DNA of 64,000 nucleotides from Lactobacillus sp. HBUAS51381 (GTDB taxonomy: Bacteria; Bacillota; Bacilli; Lactobacillales; Lactobacillaceae): the NCBI RefSeq assembly GCF_012641095.1, contig NZ_JAAVSC010000009.1:1-64000 (forward strand), written 5' to 3'. The notes under the pieces were generated by a model. The model was not told the origin of the DNA and ran no database searches. It saw only the letters and a list, made by a program, of their open reading frames with translations. Within the stretch, counting starts at the first letter, position 1. The number at the start of each line of letters is the position of its first letter. The position numbers were made by a program, and so were the translations under genes. This document shows, piece by piece, positions 18,604-27,383 of this stretch.

Positions 18604-19581
18604 TTAGTAATTAACGATTTCACGTACCTTGGCTTCGATGTCATCGGCATTTGGAATCCAGTCGTTTTCGGCTTGGGCAAATGGATAAACGCTATCCGGT
18701 GCCGCAACCCGACCGATAGGAGCATCCAAGGACATAATCTTTTCTTCGGCAATGTCGGAAGCCACAACGGCACCAACACCGGCCATCCGTTGTGCTTCTT
18801 GAACAACGACAACCTTGTGTGTCTTGTCGATGGAAGCAAAGATGGTATCCGTATCAATTGGTGACAGTGAACGCAGGTCAATCACTTCAGCTGAGATGTT
18901 GTCCTTAGCCAAAGCATCCGCAGCCGTCAGAGATTCGTTGACTTCGGCACTGTAGGCCACAATCGTAACATCGGTTCCTTCGCGAACCACTTTAGCGGAA
19001 TCTAGCGGAACCGTGTACTTTTCGTCAGGAACTTCATCCTTCATTGACCGGTAAAGCTTCAGATTTTCCATGAATAAGACAGGATCGTCACTCTCTACCG
19101 CAGAGATGATTAAGCCCTTCGCATCGTATGGATTGGCTGGGGTTACAACCCGCAGACCTGGGGTGCTCGTGAAGTAGTTTTCCAAGTTATCGGCATGCAT
19201 TTCGGCGGTATGCGTCCCACCACCAAATGGTGTCCGCACCGTAACTGGGAAGTTTTTCTGACCACCGAACCGGTAGTGGTCCCGTGCTAATTGGCCAACA
19301 ATCCCATCCATCGCTTCGAACGTGAAGCCCATGAATTGGATTTCTGGAATTGGCCGCCAACCAGTCAGTGATAACCCGATAGCTAACCCTAAAATCCCGG
19401 ATTCGGCCAATGGGGTATCGAAGACCCGGTCTTCACCATACTTGTCTTGCAGCCCAACCGTGGTCCGGAAGACACCACCGTTTTTCCCGACATCTTCACC
19501 GAAGATCAAAGTCTTGGGATCATCGTTTAAGACTTGATCCAGACCAGAAGTGATCGCTTTAATATACGTCATTTTAGCCAT
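18604..19581 (-). CDS. pdhB: Pyruvate dehydrogenase E1 component, beta subunit
   Basis: Beta subunit of the thiamine-diphosphate E1 heterotetramer, 325 aa, full length. The typical opening (MTYIKAITSGLDQVLNDDP), the FGEDVGKNGGVFRTT segment and the EIQFMGFTFEAMDGIVGQLA region are present. The Glu that activates the cofactor is expected in this N-terminal half. It starts two bases after the pdhA stop. Confidence 0.97.
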   Translation of the reverse strand: MAKMTYIKAITSGLDQVLNDDPKTLIFGEDVGKNGGVFRTTVGLQDKYGEDRVFDTPLAESGILGLAIGLSLTGWRPIPEIQFMGFTFEAMDGIVGQLARDHYRFGGQKNFPVTVRTPFGGGTHTAEMHADNLENYFTSTPGLRVVTPANPYDAKGLIISAVESDDPVLFMENLKLYRSMKDEVPDEKYTVPLDSAKVVREGTDVTIVAYSAEVNESLTAADALAKDNISAEVIDLRSLSPIDTDTIFASIDKTHKVVVVQEAQRMAGVGAVVASDIAEEKIMSLDAPIGRVAAPDSVYPFAQAENDWIPNADDIEAKVREIVNY

Positions 19582-19583
19582 GA

Positions 19584-20699
19584 TTACTTCGACTCCTTTG
19601 CTTCGAATTCTGCAATTTGCTTCTTAACCGCTGGAGTAGGAACATTGTAAGTCCACTTCAGGAAGTCGGAAACCTTTTGTGCTGGTGCAGCTTCTGCTTC
19701 CTTCATTGCTTCCTTAAATTCGTCTTTGTATTCGTCGACTAACTTATCTTCTTGATCTTGTGACCAAACGCCCTTGTCCGTTAAGACTTTCCGCATCCGA
19801 ATCAGTGGATCGGCATCGAACCAAGGCTTTTCTTCTTCCTTCGTCCGGTAACGAGAAGGATCATCACCCGCCGAAGAGTGAGCACCATAACGGTAGGTTA
19901 AGGTTTCGATCACGACTGGACCGTTACCAGCAACAGCGAATTCACGGGCAGCTTTAGACACTTCGTGAACCGCCACAATGTCCATCCCGTCAACTTGAAC
20001 GGAAGGAACCCCCATGGCAACCGCCTTTTGTGCCAAGGTTTCGGCACCGGTTTGCTTGTAACGTGGCACGGAAATAGCCCAACCATTGTTTTGAACAAAG
20101 AAGACGGCTGGTGCTTGGAAGGCACTGGTGAAGTTAACCCCTTCATACCAGTCCCCTTGTGAGGTCCCACCATCACCGGTGTAGACAAAGGCAACGCGGT
20201 CTTCATCTTTATTCTTCTTGATTCCCAGTGCAACGCCGGCAGTTTCAACGTACTGGGCACCGATAATAATTTGTGGGAAAAGCATGTTTGGATTTTCATG
20301 TTGGTTTCCTTGAACGTGGCCTTTAGACCATAAGAAACCTTTAGCAACAGTTGTACCGTGTTGAATCATTTGTGGTAAATCACGGTAAGCAGGTAACAGG
20401 AAGTCTTGATCCTTAAACGCAGTCACACTTCCCATTTCACTGGCTTCCTCACCGGCAGTTGGAGCATAGAAACCGAGGCGACCCTGACGGGAGAAGTTCA
20501 TTGTTTGTTCGTGTAACGTACGCTCCCAAACCATTTTCTTCATGAAGTCGACAAGTTGGTCATCTGAATATTTCGCCAACGTGTCTGGATCTACGACCTT
20601 CCCTTCCCGGTCAATGACTTGCACCGGGTGCTTGTATGGGTCGGCCATCGTAGCTTTGATTTTGGCAAAGTCTACAATCTGTTTGCTTCCATTAGCCAT
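19584..20699 (-). CDS. pdhA: Pyruvate dehydrogenase E1 component, alpha subunit
   Basis: Alpha subunit of 371 aa that decarboxylates pyruvate with thiamine diphosphate. The cofactor motif is VYTGDGGTSQGDWYEGVNF ending in NN (FVQNNGWAIS). The phosphorylation-loop-like region YRYGAHSSAGDDPSRYR is conserved. The frame is open three codons upstream, but GGAAAG at proper spacing favours the ATG at 20699. It is the first gene of pdhABCD, which provides acetyl-CoA and NADH when oxygen or other acceptors allow. Confidence 0.97.
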   Translation of the reverse strand: MANGSKQIVDFAKIKATMADPYKHPVQVIDREGKVVDPDTLAKYSDDQLVDFMKKMVWERTLHEQTMNFSRQGRLGFYAPTAGEEASEMGSVTAFKDQDFLLPAYRDLPQMIQHGTTVAKGFLWSKGHVQGNQHENPNMLFPQIIIGAQYVETAGVALGIKKNKDEDRVAFVYTGDGGTSQGDWYEGVNFTSAFQAPAVFFVQNNGWAISVPRYKQTGAETLAQKAVAMGVPSVQVDGMDIVAVHEVSKAAREFAVAGNGPVVIETLTYRYGAHSSAGDDPSRYRTKEEEKPWFDADPLIRMRKVLTDKGVWSQDQEDKLVDEYKDEFKEAMKEAEAAPAQKVSDFLKWTYNVPTPAVKKQIAEFEAKESK

Positions 20700-20776
20700 A
20701 AGTAACACTTTCCTTTCACTTGATATGAAATTGTTAACAAGAGTGAGTTAACGTTGCGTTTCCTGACTACACCCCT

Positions 20777-20805
20777 AAAGTACCATTTTTTCACAACCGT
20801 TGCAA
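20777..20805 (-). promoter_or_regulatory. pdhABCD promoter
   Basis: Minus-strand TTGCAA (20800-20805), a 17-base spacer and TACTTT (20777-20782). The leader to the pdhA ATG is about 70 nt. Confidence 0.75.
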
Positions 20806-20888
20806 GCCCTTTCATTAACGTAAATAAAGGTTTAGTGCGAAATCTTTGACTATGCTTGTGATTATCAGCTTTCGCCTTTTTTAATGTA

Positions 20889-20903
20889 TAGAAAACGTTT
20901 TCT
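20889..20903. promoter_or_regulatory. cre-like palindrome between pdhA and def
   Basis: TAGAAAACGTTTTCT contains the perfect palindrome AGAAAACGTTTTCT. It fits the CcpA cre consensus WTGNAANCGNWNNCW with one mismatch on either strand. It lies about 85 bases upstream of the pdh -35 element and just upstream of the def promoter. Function is inferred. Confidence 0.5.
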
Positions 20904-20928
20904 TTCATTTCATTTTGTTTCGATGATA

Positions 20929-20937
20929 TGTTAAAAT
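20929..20937 (+). promoter_or_regulatory. def promoter (extended -10)
   Basis: TGTTAAAAT gives a -10 at 20932-20937 with a TGn extension. The -35 position holds only a weak TTCATT or TTTCAT. It lies 38 bases before the def start. Confidence 0.5.
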
Positions 20938-20974
20938 GGTGATTAGTTATGAATAATTTGCGGAGGTAATGCTC

Positions 20975-21535
20975 TTGTTTCTCATGAAAGATATTGTCAG
21001 AGATGGCGATCCCGTACTGCGTAAGGAAGCGGCAGAAGTCACTTTTCCCTTGTCTGCAGAGGATCAACAGCTCGCTAAGGACTTAATGGAATACCTAGTG
21101 GTCTCCCAGGACCCTGAGCAGTGTAAAAAGTATGGGTTGCGGGCCGGTGTCGGACTGGCTGCACCCCAAGTTGGCGTCTCGAAGAAGATGGCCTCTGTCC
21201 TGGTCCCACCAGCAGAAGAAAACGGCAAGTCACCGTTCACCGATGTCATTATCAACCCCGTCATCGTGTCCGAATCCGTTCAACTGGGTGCCCTCACTGA
21301 GGGTGAAGGTTGTCTGTCCGTGGACAAGGATGTCCCTGGCTTCGTTCCCCGCCACGATCGGATCACGTTACGTTATTACGACGTTACGGGTGAAAAGCAC
21401 CAGATCCGCCTCAAGAACTACCCCGCAATCGTGTGCCAACACGAGATTGACCACTTACACGGGACGTTGTTCTACGATCATATCGATAAAGATCAACCGT
21501 TCAGTCGAGCCGAAGATACGATTATGATTGAGTAA
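20975..21535 (+). CDS. def: Peptide deformylase
   Basis: Metalloenzyme that removes the formyl group from nascent proteins, 186 aa, of the longer Gram-positive type. All three motifs are present: [17 protein letters not shown] (metal Cys) and QHEIDHLHG (catalytic Glu, two metal His). GGAGGT at 20961-20966 is too close to the ATG at 20969 and far from the ATG at 20984. The TTG at 20975 has ideal spacing, giving [16 protein letters not shown]. It is monocistronic and divergent from pdhA. Confidence 0.95.
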   Translation: MFLMKDIVRDGDPVLRKEAAEVTFPLSAEDQQLAKDLMEYLVVSQDPEQCKKYGLRAGVGLAAPQVGVSKKMASVLVPPAEENGKSPFTDVIINPVIVSESVQLGALTEGEGCLSVDKDVPGFVPRHDRITLRYYDVTGEKHQIRLKNYPAIVCQHEIDHLHGTLFYDHIDKDQPFSRAEDTIMIE

Positions 21536-21543
21536 TCACTTGC

Positions 21544-21590
21544 AAAAAACGAGTTGCTTTCACAATTTCTGCGAAAGCAACTCGTTTTTT
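21544..21590. terminator. Bidirectional terminator between def and the 165-aa gene
   Basis: Long perfect stem AACGAGTTGCTTTC/GAAAGCAACTCGTT with A- and T-runs at both ends. It serves the convergent def (plus) and the gene at 21606 (minus). Confidence 0.93.
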
Positions 21591-21605
21591 CTTTACATAT
21601 TTCGT

Positions 21606-22103
21606 TTACTTGACGACTGGATCGCCCAATTTTTTCAAATCCCTTAGGTATTCCACCGTTGACTCGTTCATCAGGTAGGCCACGTCTAAGTGAAGTTCCC
21701 CCGTGTAGACCCAGATATCGCTGACCACAAAGGCCGACCCCGTGACCACGGACTTGATGTCGTGATCGGCACTGAAGCTGGCCAACGCCCGATTAAACGC
21801 CTGTTCCAGCTCGGGTAAACGCCGCTCCGTATCCAAACCAGCCGGAAAACTGTATTCAAACGACATCACACCGCGCCCCCAGACATCGGCGACCGTCTCC
21901 GCCGCCTCAATCTGACACTCGGGTTCGGTCAGCACATCTTCGTTCACTAACCGCTGGAGGGCCGCTTTGACTGCCACATCCGTCTCGTCTTGGGCAGAAC
22001 GCCGAACAATCCGGGTGGCCCGTTGAACGATGGTGCGGTGAATCATTTCATATATCACGATGGCAATGATAATCCCAATGATGATCTCTACTATTAATGC
22101 CAT
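21606..22103 (-). CDS. Conserved hypothetical protein with N-terminal membrane helix
   Basis: 165 aa, function not recognised. Residues 2-19 (ALIVEIIIGIIIAIVIYE) form one strongly hydrophobic helix. A basic stretch (HRTIVQRATRIVRR) follows, then a soluble acidic domain of about 125 residues with mixed alpha/beta character. This suggests a membrane-tethered cytoplasmic protein. No catalytic motif is visible. The ATG at 22103 follows GGAGGAG; an upstream in-frame start lacks a site. It is monocistronic. Confidence 0.75.
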   Translation of the reverse strand: MALIVEIIIGIIIAIVIYEMIHRTIVQRATRIVRRSAQDETDVAVKAALQRLVNEDVLTEPECQIEAAETVADVWGRGVMSFEYSFPAGLDTERRLPELEQAFNRALASFSADHDIKSVVTGSAFVVSDIWVYTGELHLDVAYLMNESTVEYLRDLKKLGDPVVK

Positions 22104-22168
22104 GGCGTCTCCTCCGTTCACTTTGCGTTACGTTAATCATAGCATGTTTTGTCGTCCAGTGGTAATTC

Positions 22169-22197
22169 TATACAATCGCCTGAAACTATGCTAAAAT
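22169..22197 (+). promoter_or_regulatory. rpoY-rnjA promoter
   Basis: TATACA (22169-22174), a 17-base spacer and TAAAAT (22192-22197) preceded by TGC (extended -10). The predicted leader is about 90 nt. Confidence 0.65.
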
Positions 22198-22294
22198 TGT
22201 GCTAATTGTTGTGTAAGCAACCCGCAGTTCGGATGGACCAATGACACGCCGCGAATCTGACGTGTTAAATTATTTTGTTAAAGGAGTTTTGTCA

Positions 22295-22513
22295 GTGATT
22301 TATAAAGTTTATTACCAAAACGATAAAAAGCGGAATCCTAAGCGCGAGGATACCCATTCTCTTTACTTGGAAGCGGACACCGAAGTTGAAGCTCGGGCCC
22401 AAGTAGAGGCACACACGGAACACAATATCGAATTCATTGAAGCGATTGAGGGCAACACGCTCGCTTATGAACAACAGAATCCGAATTACAAGTTAACGGA
22501 GTTTAATGAATGA
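22295..22513 (+). CDS. rpoY: RNA polymerase epsilon subunit
   Basis: Small RNA polymerase subunit of Firmicutes (DUF1447), 72 aa. The [20 protein letters not shown] opening, the [14 protein letters not shown] segment and the [17 protein letters not shown] end are typical. AAAGGAG precedes a GTG at 22295; the longer open frame upstream lacks a ribosome binding site. The stop overlaps the rnjA ATG by four bases (ATGA). This gene pair is conserved in Firmicutes and suggests co-expression of an RNA polymerase subunit with the main RNase. Confidence 0.93.
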   Translation: MIYKVYYQNDKKRNPKREDTHSLYLEADTEVEARAQVEAHTEHNIEFIEAIEGNTLAYEQQNPNYKLTEFNE

Positions 22514-24189
22514 ACAAGTTAAACGTCAAAAATAACGAGACCGCTATCTTTGGCGTGGGTGGACTTGGTGAAATCGGGAAGAACACCTATGGCATCCAGT
22601 TTCAGGACGAAATTATCCTGATCGATGCCGGGATTAAATTTCCGGAAGACGAATTGTTAGGGATCGACTATGTCATCCCCGATTATCAATACCTCGTCGA
22701 GAACCAGGCCAAGATCAAAGCGCTAGTGATCACCCACGGCCACGAAGATCATATTGGCGGTATCCCGTATTTGCTAAAGGCCCTAAACGTCCCAGTGTAT
22801 GCTGGCCCGCTGGCCTTGGCCCTGATTAAGAACAAGCTTGAAGAACACGGATTACTTAAATCGACTGAACTACACGCAATTGACGATGATACTGTGCTTA
22901 AATTCCGGAAGATGAGCATCACCTTCTTCCGGACGACCCACTCAATTCCCGATACTTTGGGGGTTGCGGTTCATACACCAGTCGGCACGATTGTGGAAAC
23001 TGGGGACTATAAGTTCGACTTAACCCCCGTGACCAACCAGCCGCCTGATCTTCAGAAGATGGCCAAACTCGGCGAAGAAGGCGTCCTCTGCCTGATGTCA
23101 GACAGTACCAACGCCGAGCGGCCAATTTGGACCAAATCCGAAAAATGGGTGGGTAAATCCATTCGAAAGATTTTCGACCAAGTTGAAGGCCGGGTCATCT
23201 TTGCCACGTTTGCTTCCAACATCTCACGTATCGAGACGGCTTGTGAAGTTGCGTTGGCGCACGGCCGAAAGATTGCCGTCTTTGGCCGCTCAATGGAAGC
23301 TGCTATCGTCAACGGTCGTGAACTGGGCTATTTGAACATTCCTGACGACGCGTTAGTGGATGCCAATGCCATTCGTTCCCTCCCCGCTGAAAAAGTGATG
23401 ATTCTTTGTACCGGGTCGCAAGGCGAACCCATGGCCGCCCTTTCACGGATTGCCAACGGGACTCACCGTCAAATTTCGATTCAACCCGGCGACACCGTAG
23501 TCTTCTCCAGTAACCCAATTCCTGGGAACACGATTTCCGTGAACCGGGTAATCAACGAACTGGAAGAAGCCGGTGCCAACGTCATCCATGGCAAGGTCAA
23601 CAATATCCATACCTCTGGTCACGGTGGTCAAGAAGAACAGAAGCTGATGCTCCGGCTGATGCAACCGAAGTTCTTCATGCCGATTCACGGGGAATACCGG
23701 ATGTTGAAGATTCACACCGAATTGGCCGAACAGTGTGGCGTGCCTCTGGATCACAGCTTCATCCTCCAAAATGGGGATGTGTTGGCTCTGACGCAGGACT
23801 CCGCACGGGTAGCGGGTCACTTTACCGCCGGCGATGTTTACATCGACGGTTCTGGTATCGGTGATATCGGTAACGTGGTCTTACGTGACCGTCAACTCCT
23901 GTCCGAAGAAGGTTTAGTCGTGGTCGTGGCCACGATCGATCTGAAGAACCAAGAGATCAAGGCTGGTCCCGATTTACTCTCTCGTGGATTCGTCTACATG
24001 CGTGAATCCGGCGAGCTCTTAAATGAGGGTCGGCGGCGCGTCTTCCAGACGATCCGGCGGGCCATGCGTAATCCTAAGGCCACTGAAGCCTCGATTCGTA
24101 ACGCCGTCATTGATGACCTCCAGAACTTCCTCTTTGCAAAGACGGAACGTCACCCAATGATCTTACCCATGTTTATTATGACGAAGTAA
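22510..24189 (+). CDS. rnjA: Ribonuclease J1
   Basis: 5'-to-3' exo- and endoribonuclease of 559 aa, central to mRNA turnover and rRNA maturation. The full HGHEDHIGG metal motif is at 76-84, unlike the J2 paralogue at 146-2020. Other motifs are [18 protein letters not shown] and the C-terminal HTSGHGG and PIHGEYRM. The protein ends soon after the RNase J C-terminal domain, without the long basic tail of J2. It is translationally coupled to rpoY. Confidence 0.97.
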   Translation: MNKLNVKNNETAIFGVGGLGEIGKNTYGIQFQDEIILIDAGIKFPEDELLGIDYVIPDYQYLVENQAKIKALVITHGHEDHIGGIPYLLKALNVPVYAGPLALALIKNKLEEHGLLKSTELHAIDDDTVLKFRKMSITFFRTTHSIPDTLGVAVHTPVGTIVETGDYKFDLTPVTNQPPDLQKMAKLGEEGVLCLMSDSTNAERPIWTKSEKWVGKSIRKIFDQVEGRVIFATFASNISRIETACEVALAHGRKIAVFGRSMEAAIVNGRELGYLNIPDDALVDANAIRSLPAEKVMILCTGSQGEPMAALSRIANGTHRQISIQPGDTVVFSSNPIPGNTISVNRVINELEEAGANVIHGKVNNIHTSGHGGQEEQKLMLRLMQPKFFMPIHGEYRMLKIHTELAEQCGVPLDHSFILQNGDVLALTQDSARVAGHFTAGDVYIDGSGIGDIGNVVLRDRQLLSEEGLVVVVATIDLKNQEIKAGPDLLSRGFVYMRESGELLNEGRRRVFQTIRRAMRNPKATEASIRNAVIDDLQNFLFAKTERHPMILPMFIMTK

Positions 24190-24200
24190 CCTTGATTGAA

Positions 24201-24226
24201 GGGATGCTGTTAGGGCATCCCTTTTG
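24201..24226 (+). terminator. Terminator of rnjA
   Basis: A GGGATGC/GCATCCC stem with a 7-base loop followed by TTTTG, 12 bases after the stop. Confidence 0.78.
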
Positions 24227-24280
24227 TCTTGCTCTTTTTTCAGTAAATCTTACAACTCGGGAAAGTTCCGCTAGAATCAC

Positions 24281-24309
24281 TAGGCAGTTTCCTTGATTTC
24301 GTTTATAAT
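24281..24309 (+). promoter_or_regulatory. Promoter of the lipid kinase gene
   Basis: TAGGCA (24281-24286), a 17-base spacer and perfect TATAAT (24304-24309), about 30 bases before the start codon. Confidence 0.65.
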
Positions 24310-24338
24310 GGTGAGGATTAATAATTGAGAGGAGAAGT

Positions 24339-25301
24339 ATGGTGAGTGTCCAGTTCTATATCATCTTAAACGAGCACGCGGGAAGTGGTCGTGCCAAGGA
24401 CTTGTGGCCCGAGATTAAGCAACAACTCGACGACGCCCAAGTCTCCTACCAGCTCGCCATTTCAGAATACGCCAACCATGCGATTCTTTTAAGCGAGCAA
24501 TTTGCCAAACAATTACCAGACGCCGCCCATCAAAACTGGGTCGTCCTCGCTGTCGGTGGCGACGGTACCCTTCACGAAGCCATCAACGGCCTCACCAAAC
24601 AACCACGCACCTACCCCATCCCGGTTGCCTACCTGCCGATCGGTTCTGGCAACGACTTCGCCCGTGGCGCGGGGATGGCGCTCAAGTGGCAGGAAGCCCT
24701 CAAGCAAGTGATTCAGTGTACCCACGCAACGACCTACGATATTGGGAGTTATAACGAAACCATTAAGCAGGAACGCGGGGTCTTCACCAACAATCTGGGG
24801 ATTGGCTTTGACGCCGCTATTATTTCGCAGGCTAATCAATCCAAGGCCAAGGTGTGGCTCAACAAGCACCACATGGGTAAGCTCTCTTACCTCGCATCAG
24901 CGCTAGATGTTTATTACAATCAGACGGGGTTCACACTGACCGTCCACGTGGGTAATCAGCGTGACATCTACCCCAACGCCTTTCTGGTCACGACGACCAA
25001 TCACCCCTACTTCGGTGGTGGCGTAGGTATCGTCCCCAACGCCACCATTACCGATCATCAGCTCCATTTGGTGGTGATTGAGAAGCCCAACTTCTTCAAG
25101 CTCATGTGGCTGGCCCTACGGCTCGTATTTAAGCGTCATTTGACGTCTAAGGCCGTTCACTACTATCAGGCATCAAGTGTCCACCTGACCGTTCCAGCCA
25201 TCGAATACGGCCAATTAGACGGCGAAGAGATGGGTGGACGCTTCTTCGACGTCTACGTCGGGGTCAAGCAGTACCCGTTTTGGTTTGATGTGACGATTTA
25301 G
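24339..25301 (+). CDS. Diacylglycerol kinase family lipid kinase
   Basis: 320 aa, DAGK catalytic domain. The N-terminal NEHAGSGRA phosphate loop, the signature VGGDGTLHEAINGL (about 71-84) and LPIGSGNDFARG (about 100-111) are intact. Family members phosphorylate diacylglycerol (DgkB, which recycles lipid from lipoteichoic acid synthesis) or sphingoid-type lipids. DgkB-like is plausible but not proven. GAGGAG lies four bases before the ATG at 24339; the GTG next to it has better spacing, so the start is uncertain by one codon. It is monocistronic. Confidence 0.87.
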   Translation: MVSVQFYIILNEHAGSGRAKDLWPEIKQQLDDAQVSYQLAISEYANHAILLSEQFAKQLPDAAHQNWVVLAVGGDGTLHEAINGLTKQPRTYPIPVAYLPIGSGNDFARGAGMALKWQEALKQVIQCTHATTYDIGSYNETIKQERGVFTNNLGIGFDAAIISQANQSKAKVWLNKHHMGKLSYLASALDVYYNQTGFTLTVHVGNQRDIYPNAFLVTTTNHPYFGGGVGIVPNATITDHQLHLVVIEKPNFFKLMWLALRLVFKRHLTSKAVHYYQASSVHLTVPAIEYGQLDGEEMGGRFFDVYVGVKQYPFWFDVTI

Positions 25302-25320
25302 TTTTCTGAAACTGACAGAC

Positions 25321-25368
25321 AAAAAGATCGCGTTACGACAAGTTTTCTTGTGGTAACGCGATCTTTTT
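25321..25368. terminator. Terminator of the lipid kinase gene
   Basis: AAAAAGATCGCGTTAC pairs with GTAACGCGATCTTTTT with a short loop. T- and A-runs on both sides could stop transcription in either direction. Confidence 0.9.
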
Positions 25369-25483
25369 TTAAATTAGCAATGTAAACTGAACGTTCAAAC
25401 GTACCGATCTACGGCCAACTATCCCGGCTTAAGTTGGTCGCCGGACACGGGGCGCGTCCCCACATTTGGTGACTGCGTCAATC

Positions 25484-25517
25484 AAAAAAGCCCCACCGTC
25501 ACACAGACGATAGGACT
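25484..25517 (-). terminator. Terminator of the 69-aa gene
   Basis: On the minus strand AGTCC pairs with GGGCT and CGTC with GACG around a small internal loop, followed by six T. A second hairpin (GTCGATG/CATCGAC, about 25518-25539) stands between it and the stop codon. Confidence 0.65.
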
Positions 25518-25546
25518 TGTCGATGATCAACCATCGACGGTTTATG

Positions 25547-25756
25547 CTAATCTTCAGAAGCATCCATTGCTTCCAGAATCATGTCTAGCTGAGCGCACTT
25601 ATTACTGAGGTAGTTCATTTCCTCACCATACCGCGGTTCAATCTGTACGGTTTCACTAGTACTTTGAACAGTTGCGGATTCCTTTTCTTTCAACGTGGCT
25701 AGCTGTGAATTAGCCTGCCGATACTCTTCCAGAATCTCTACCCGATTACTCATCAC
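25547..25756 (-). CDS. Small hypothetical acidic protein
   Basis: 69 aa, function not recognised. The sequence is hydrophilic and helical (heptad-like Leu/Ile spacing in RVEILEEYRQANSQLATLKE and YLSNKCAQLDMILEAM) around a Ser/Thr-rich centre, so a short coiled coil is likely. No signal peptide or membrane segment is seen. AAAGGAG precedes both a GTG (25756) and the adjacent ATG (25753). It has its own good promoter and terminator, which supports expression. Confidence 0.6.
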   Translation of the reverse strand: MMSNRVEILEEYRQANSQLATLKEKESATVQSTSETVQIEPRYGEEMNYLSNKCAQLDMILEAMDASED

Positions 25757-25774
25757 TACACAACTCCTTTAACA

Positions 25775-25803
25775 AAAATAGTTTTTAATTCCCGTTTTCT
25801 CAA
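25775..25803 (-). promoter_or_regulatory. Promoter of the 69-aa gene
   Basis: Minus-strand TTGAGA (25798-25803), a 17-base spacer and TATTTT (25775-25780), about 20 bases before the start. Confidence 0.65.
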
Positions 25804-25898
25804 ACGACTAAAAGGAATCATACCACTTGCGAAAGGATTTGTTAACGATTATCTTAAACTTTTTCAACGAATTTCATAAAATTCTGGTCTGCAACCGA

Positions 25899-27383
25899 TT
25901 ACTTAACCGTCCCGGCAAAGGAAGGCATGAAATACTTGCTGATTTGGTGAACTTGCACGTTTTGCCCAGGCGTCGGCGCATCAACAAATTGATTGTTACC
26001 TAAGTAGATTGCATCATGGTAAGTCGCCCCTTTGGACCCCCAAAAGAGAATATCGCCCGGTTTAGCCGAACCAACGGAATGGGTCGAAACGTAGGCTTCT
26101 TGCGATACCGTGTTGTGTGGTAAACTGACGCCCATTGCGTTCTTGTAGACGTAAGCGACCAGACCGGAACAATCCATGCCACTCAGCGAGGCACCGCCCC
26201 AAACATAAGGGATATTGGCGGAGGCTAACTTCAGTGCCAACCCCGTCACGGAACCACTGGTTAACCCGGCGGTATTCGTGGTCTTCTTCACGCTGCTACT
26301 GGACGTGGCCACGGAAGAGCTGGCAGAACTGGTACTGCTAGATGCAGCTGCCTGCTTCTTAACGGCCGATTGCGTCGTGGTCTTGATCCGCTTGGTCGTC
26401 GTTGTAGCCGTCGCATTTTGACGACTTGATTGTTTCTGTGCTTGACTAGTGCTGCTACTCGTCACGGCACTAGCAGAAGACGTGGTCGTCGCAGCCGACT
26501 GCGTACTGGATTGACGAACTGGTTGCGCTACGCGACTAGACGTCGTTGCTGCGGCACGAGACTGGCGCTTGGGCTGGGTGACTTGGCTGGTACTCGTCAC
26601 GGCACTGGCACTCGTACTGCTACTTGAAGGCGTTGCTACGGATGAGCTGCTAGCCACTGACGTCTCACGTGAAGCGACTGATGATTGACTCGTCGACTTC
26701 GCGAAGCTGGCCCGGGACGTTGACGTCGTCGCGTTCGTATGATTATCCTTCGTCACGCTACTGCTCGTTGCTGCTGAGCTTGTGGTGGTCGTTGCTTGTT
26801 GTGTCGTCTTGCTGGAAGTTGTCGCCGACGTCCCAGCCACCGCACTCTGCTTTTGTTGCTGCTTACTTGCGGCGGCCTGTTGTTGTGCCACAATCTGGGC
26901 CTGAACGGCGTTGGCCTTCTGCGTCGATTGCCGAGTCGCACTACTGGTCGTTCCCGTTGACGCCTGTGCGCCAGTCGTTGTCTTGGCCGTGCTTCCCCGC
27001 GGAATCGTCAACTGTTGTCCGACGCTCAAGACGTCCCCACTCATGTGATTGGCCTGTTGCAATTGCGCAACGGACAAATGATACTGTTGAGCTAAGTCCC
27101 ACAGGGTATCGCCGGACTTAACGGTGTATGTTTGCGCCGTCTTAGCGGACCGGACCTGTAACTTTTGACCAACAAAGATTAAATCAGTTTTACTGTCAAT
27201 TGAATTTTGTGCTTCCAGGTCATCGATTGAGACCCCAAGTTTTTGTGAAAGTTCCCAAACGGTATCGCCCTGCTTGACTTGAATACTGTCGGCATTAGCC
27301 GTAATGGTCGCACCAGCCGCCAGAGCACCCATGGCGCCAACGACCCCGACCAACGCTTTTGTTTTTCGTTGTCCTGTACTCAT
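25899..27383 (-). CDS. Secreted cell-wall hydrolase, two LysM domains and NlpC/P60
   Basis: Exported D,L-endopeptidase-type hydrolase, 494 aa from the chosen ATG. Signal peptide 1 to about 31 (ending TITANADS). LysM domains at about 33-77 and 85-128 bind peptidoglycan. A roughly 240-residue Ser/Thr/Ala/Gln low-complexity linker follows, then NlpC/P60 from about 371. The catalytic Cys is at 405 (GMDCSGL) and His at 456 (TYHDAIYLG). The third position is Asp at 468 (FVDAP), where many homologues carry His or Asn. It probably cuts stem peptides and acts in growth or daughter-cell separation. In-frame TTG codons two and three codons upstream are alternative starts. Confidence 0.9.
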   Translation of the reverse strand: MSTGQRKTKALVGVVGAMGALAAGATITANADSIQVKQGDTVWELSQKLGVSIDDLEAQNSIDSKTDLIFVGQKLQVRSAKTAQTYTVKSGDTLWDLAQQYHLSVAQLQQANHMSGDVLSVGQQLTIPRGSTAKTTTGAQASTGTTSSATRQSTQKANAVQAQIVAQQQAAASKQQQKQSAVAGTSATTSSKTTQQATTTTSSAATSSSVTKDNHTNATTSTSRASFAKSTSQSSVASRETSVASSSSVATPSSSSTSASAVTSTSQVTQPKRQSRAAATTSSRVAQPVRQSSTQSAATTTSSASAVTSSSTSQAQKQSSRQNATATTTTKRIKTTTQSAVKKQAAASSSTSSASSSVATSSSSVKKTTNTAGLTSGSVTGLALKLASANIPYVWGGASLSGMDCSGLVAYVYKNAMGVSLPHNTVSQEAYVSTHSVGSAKPGDILFWGSKGATYHDAIYLGNNQFVDAPTPGQNVQVHQISKYFMPSFAGTVK

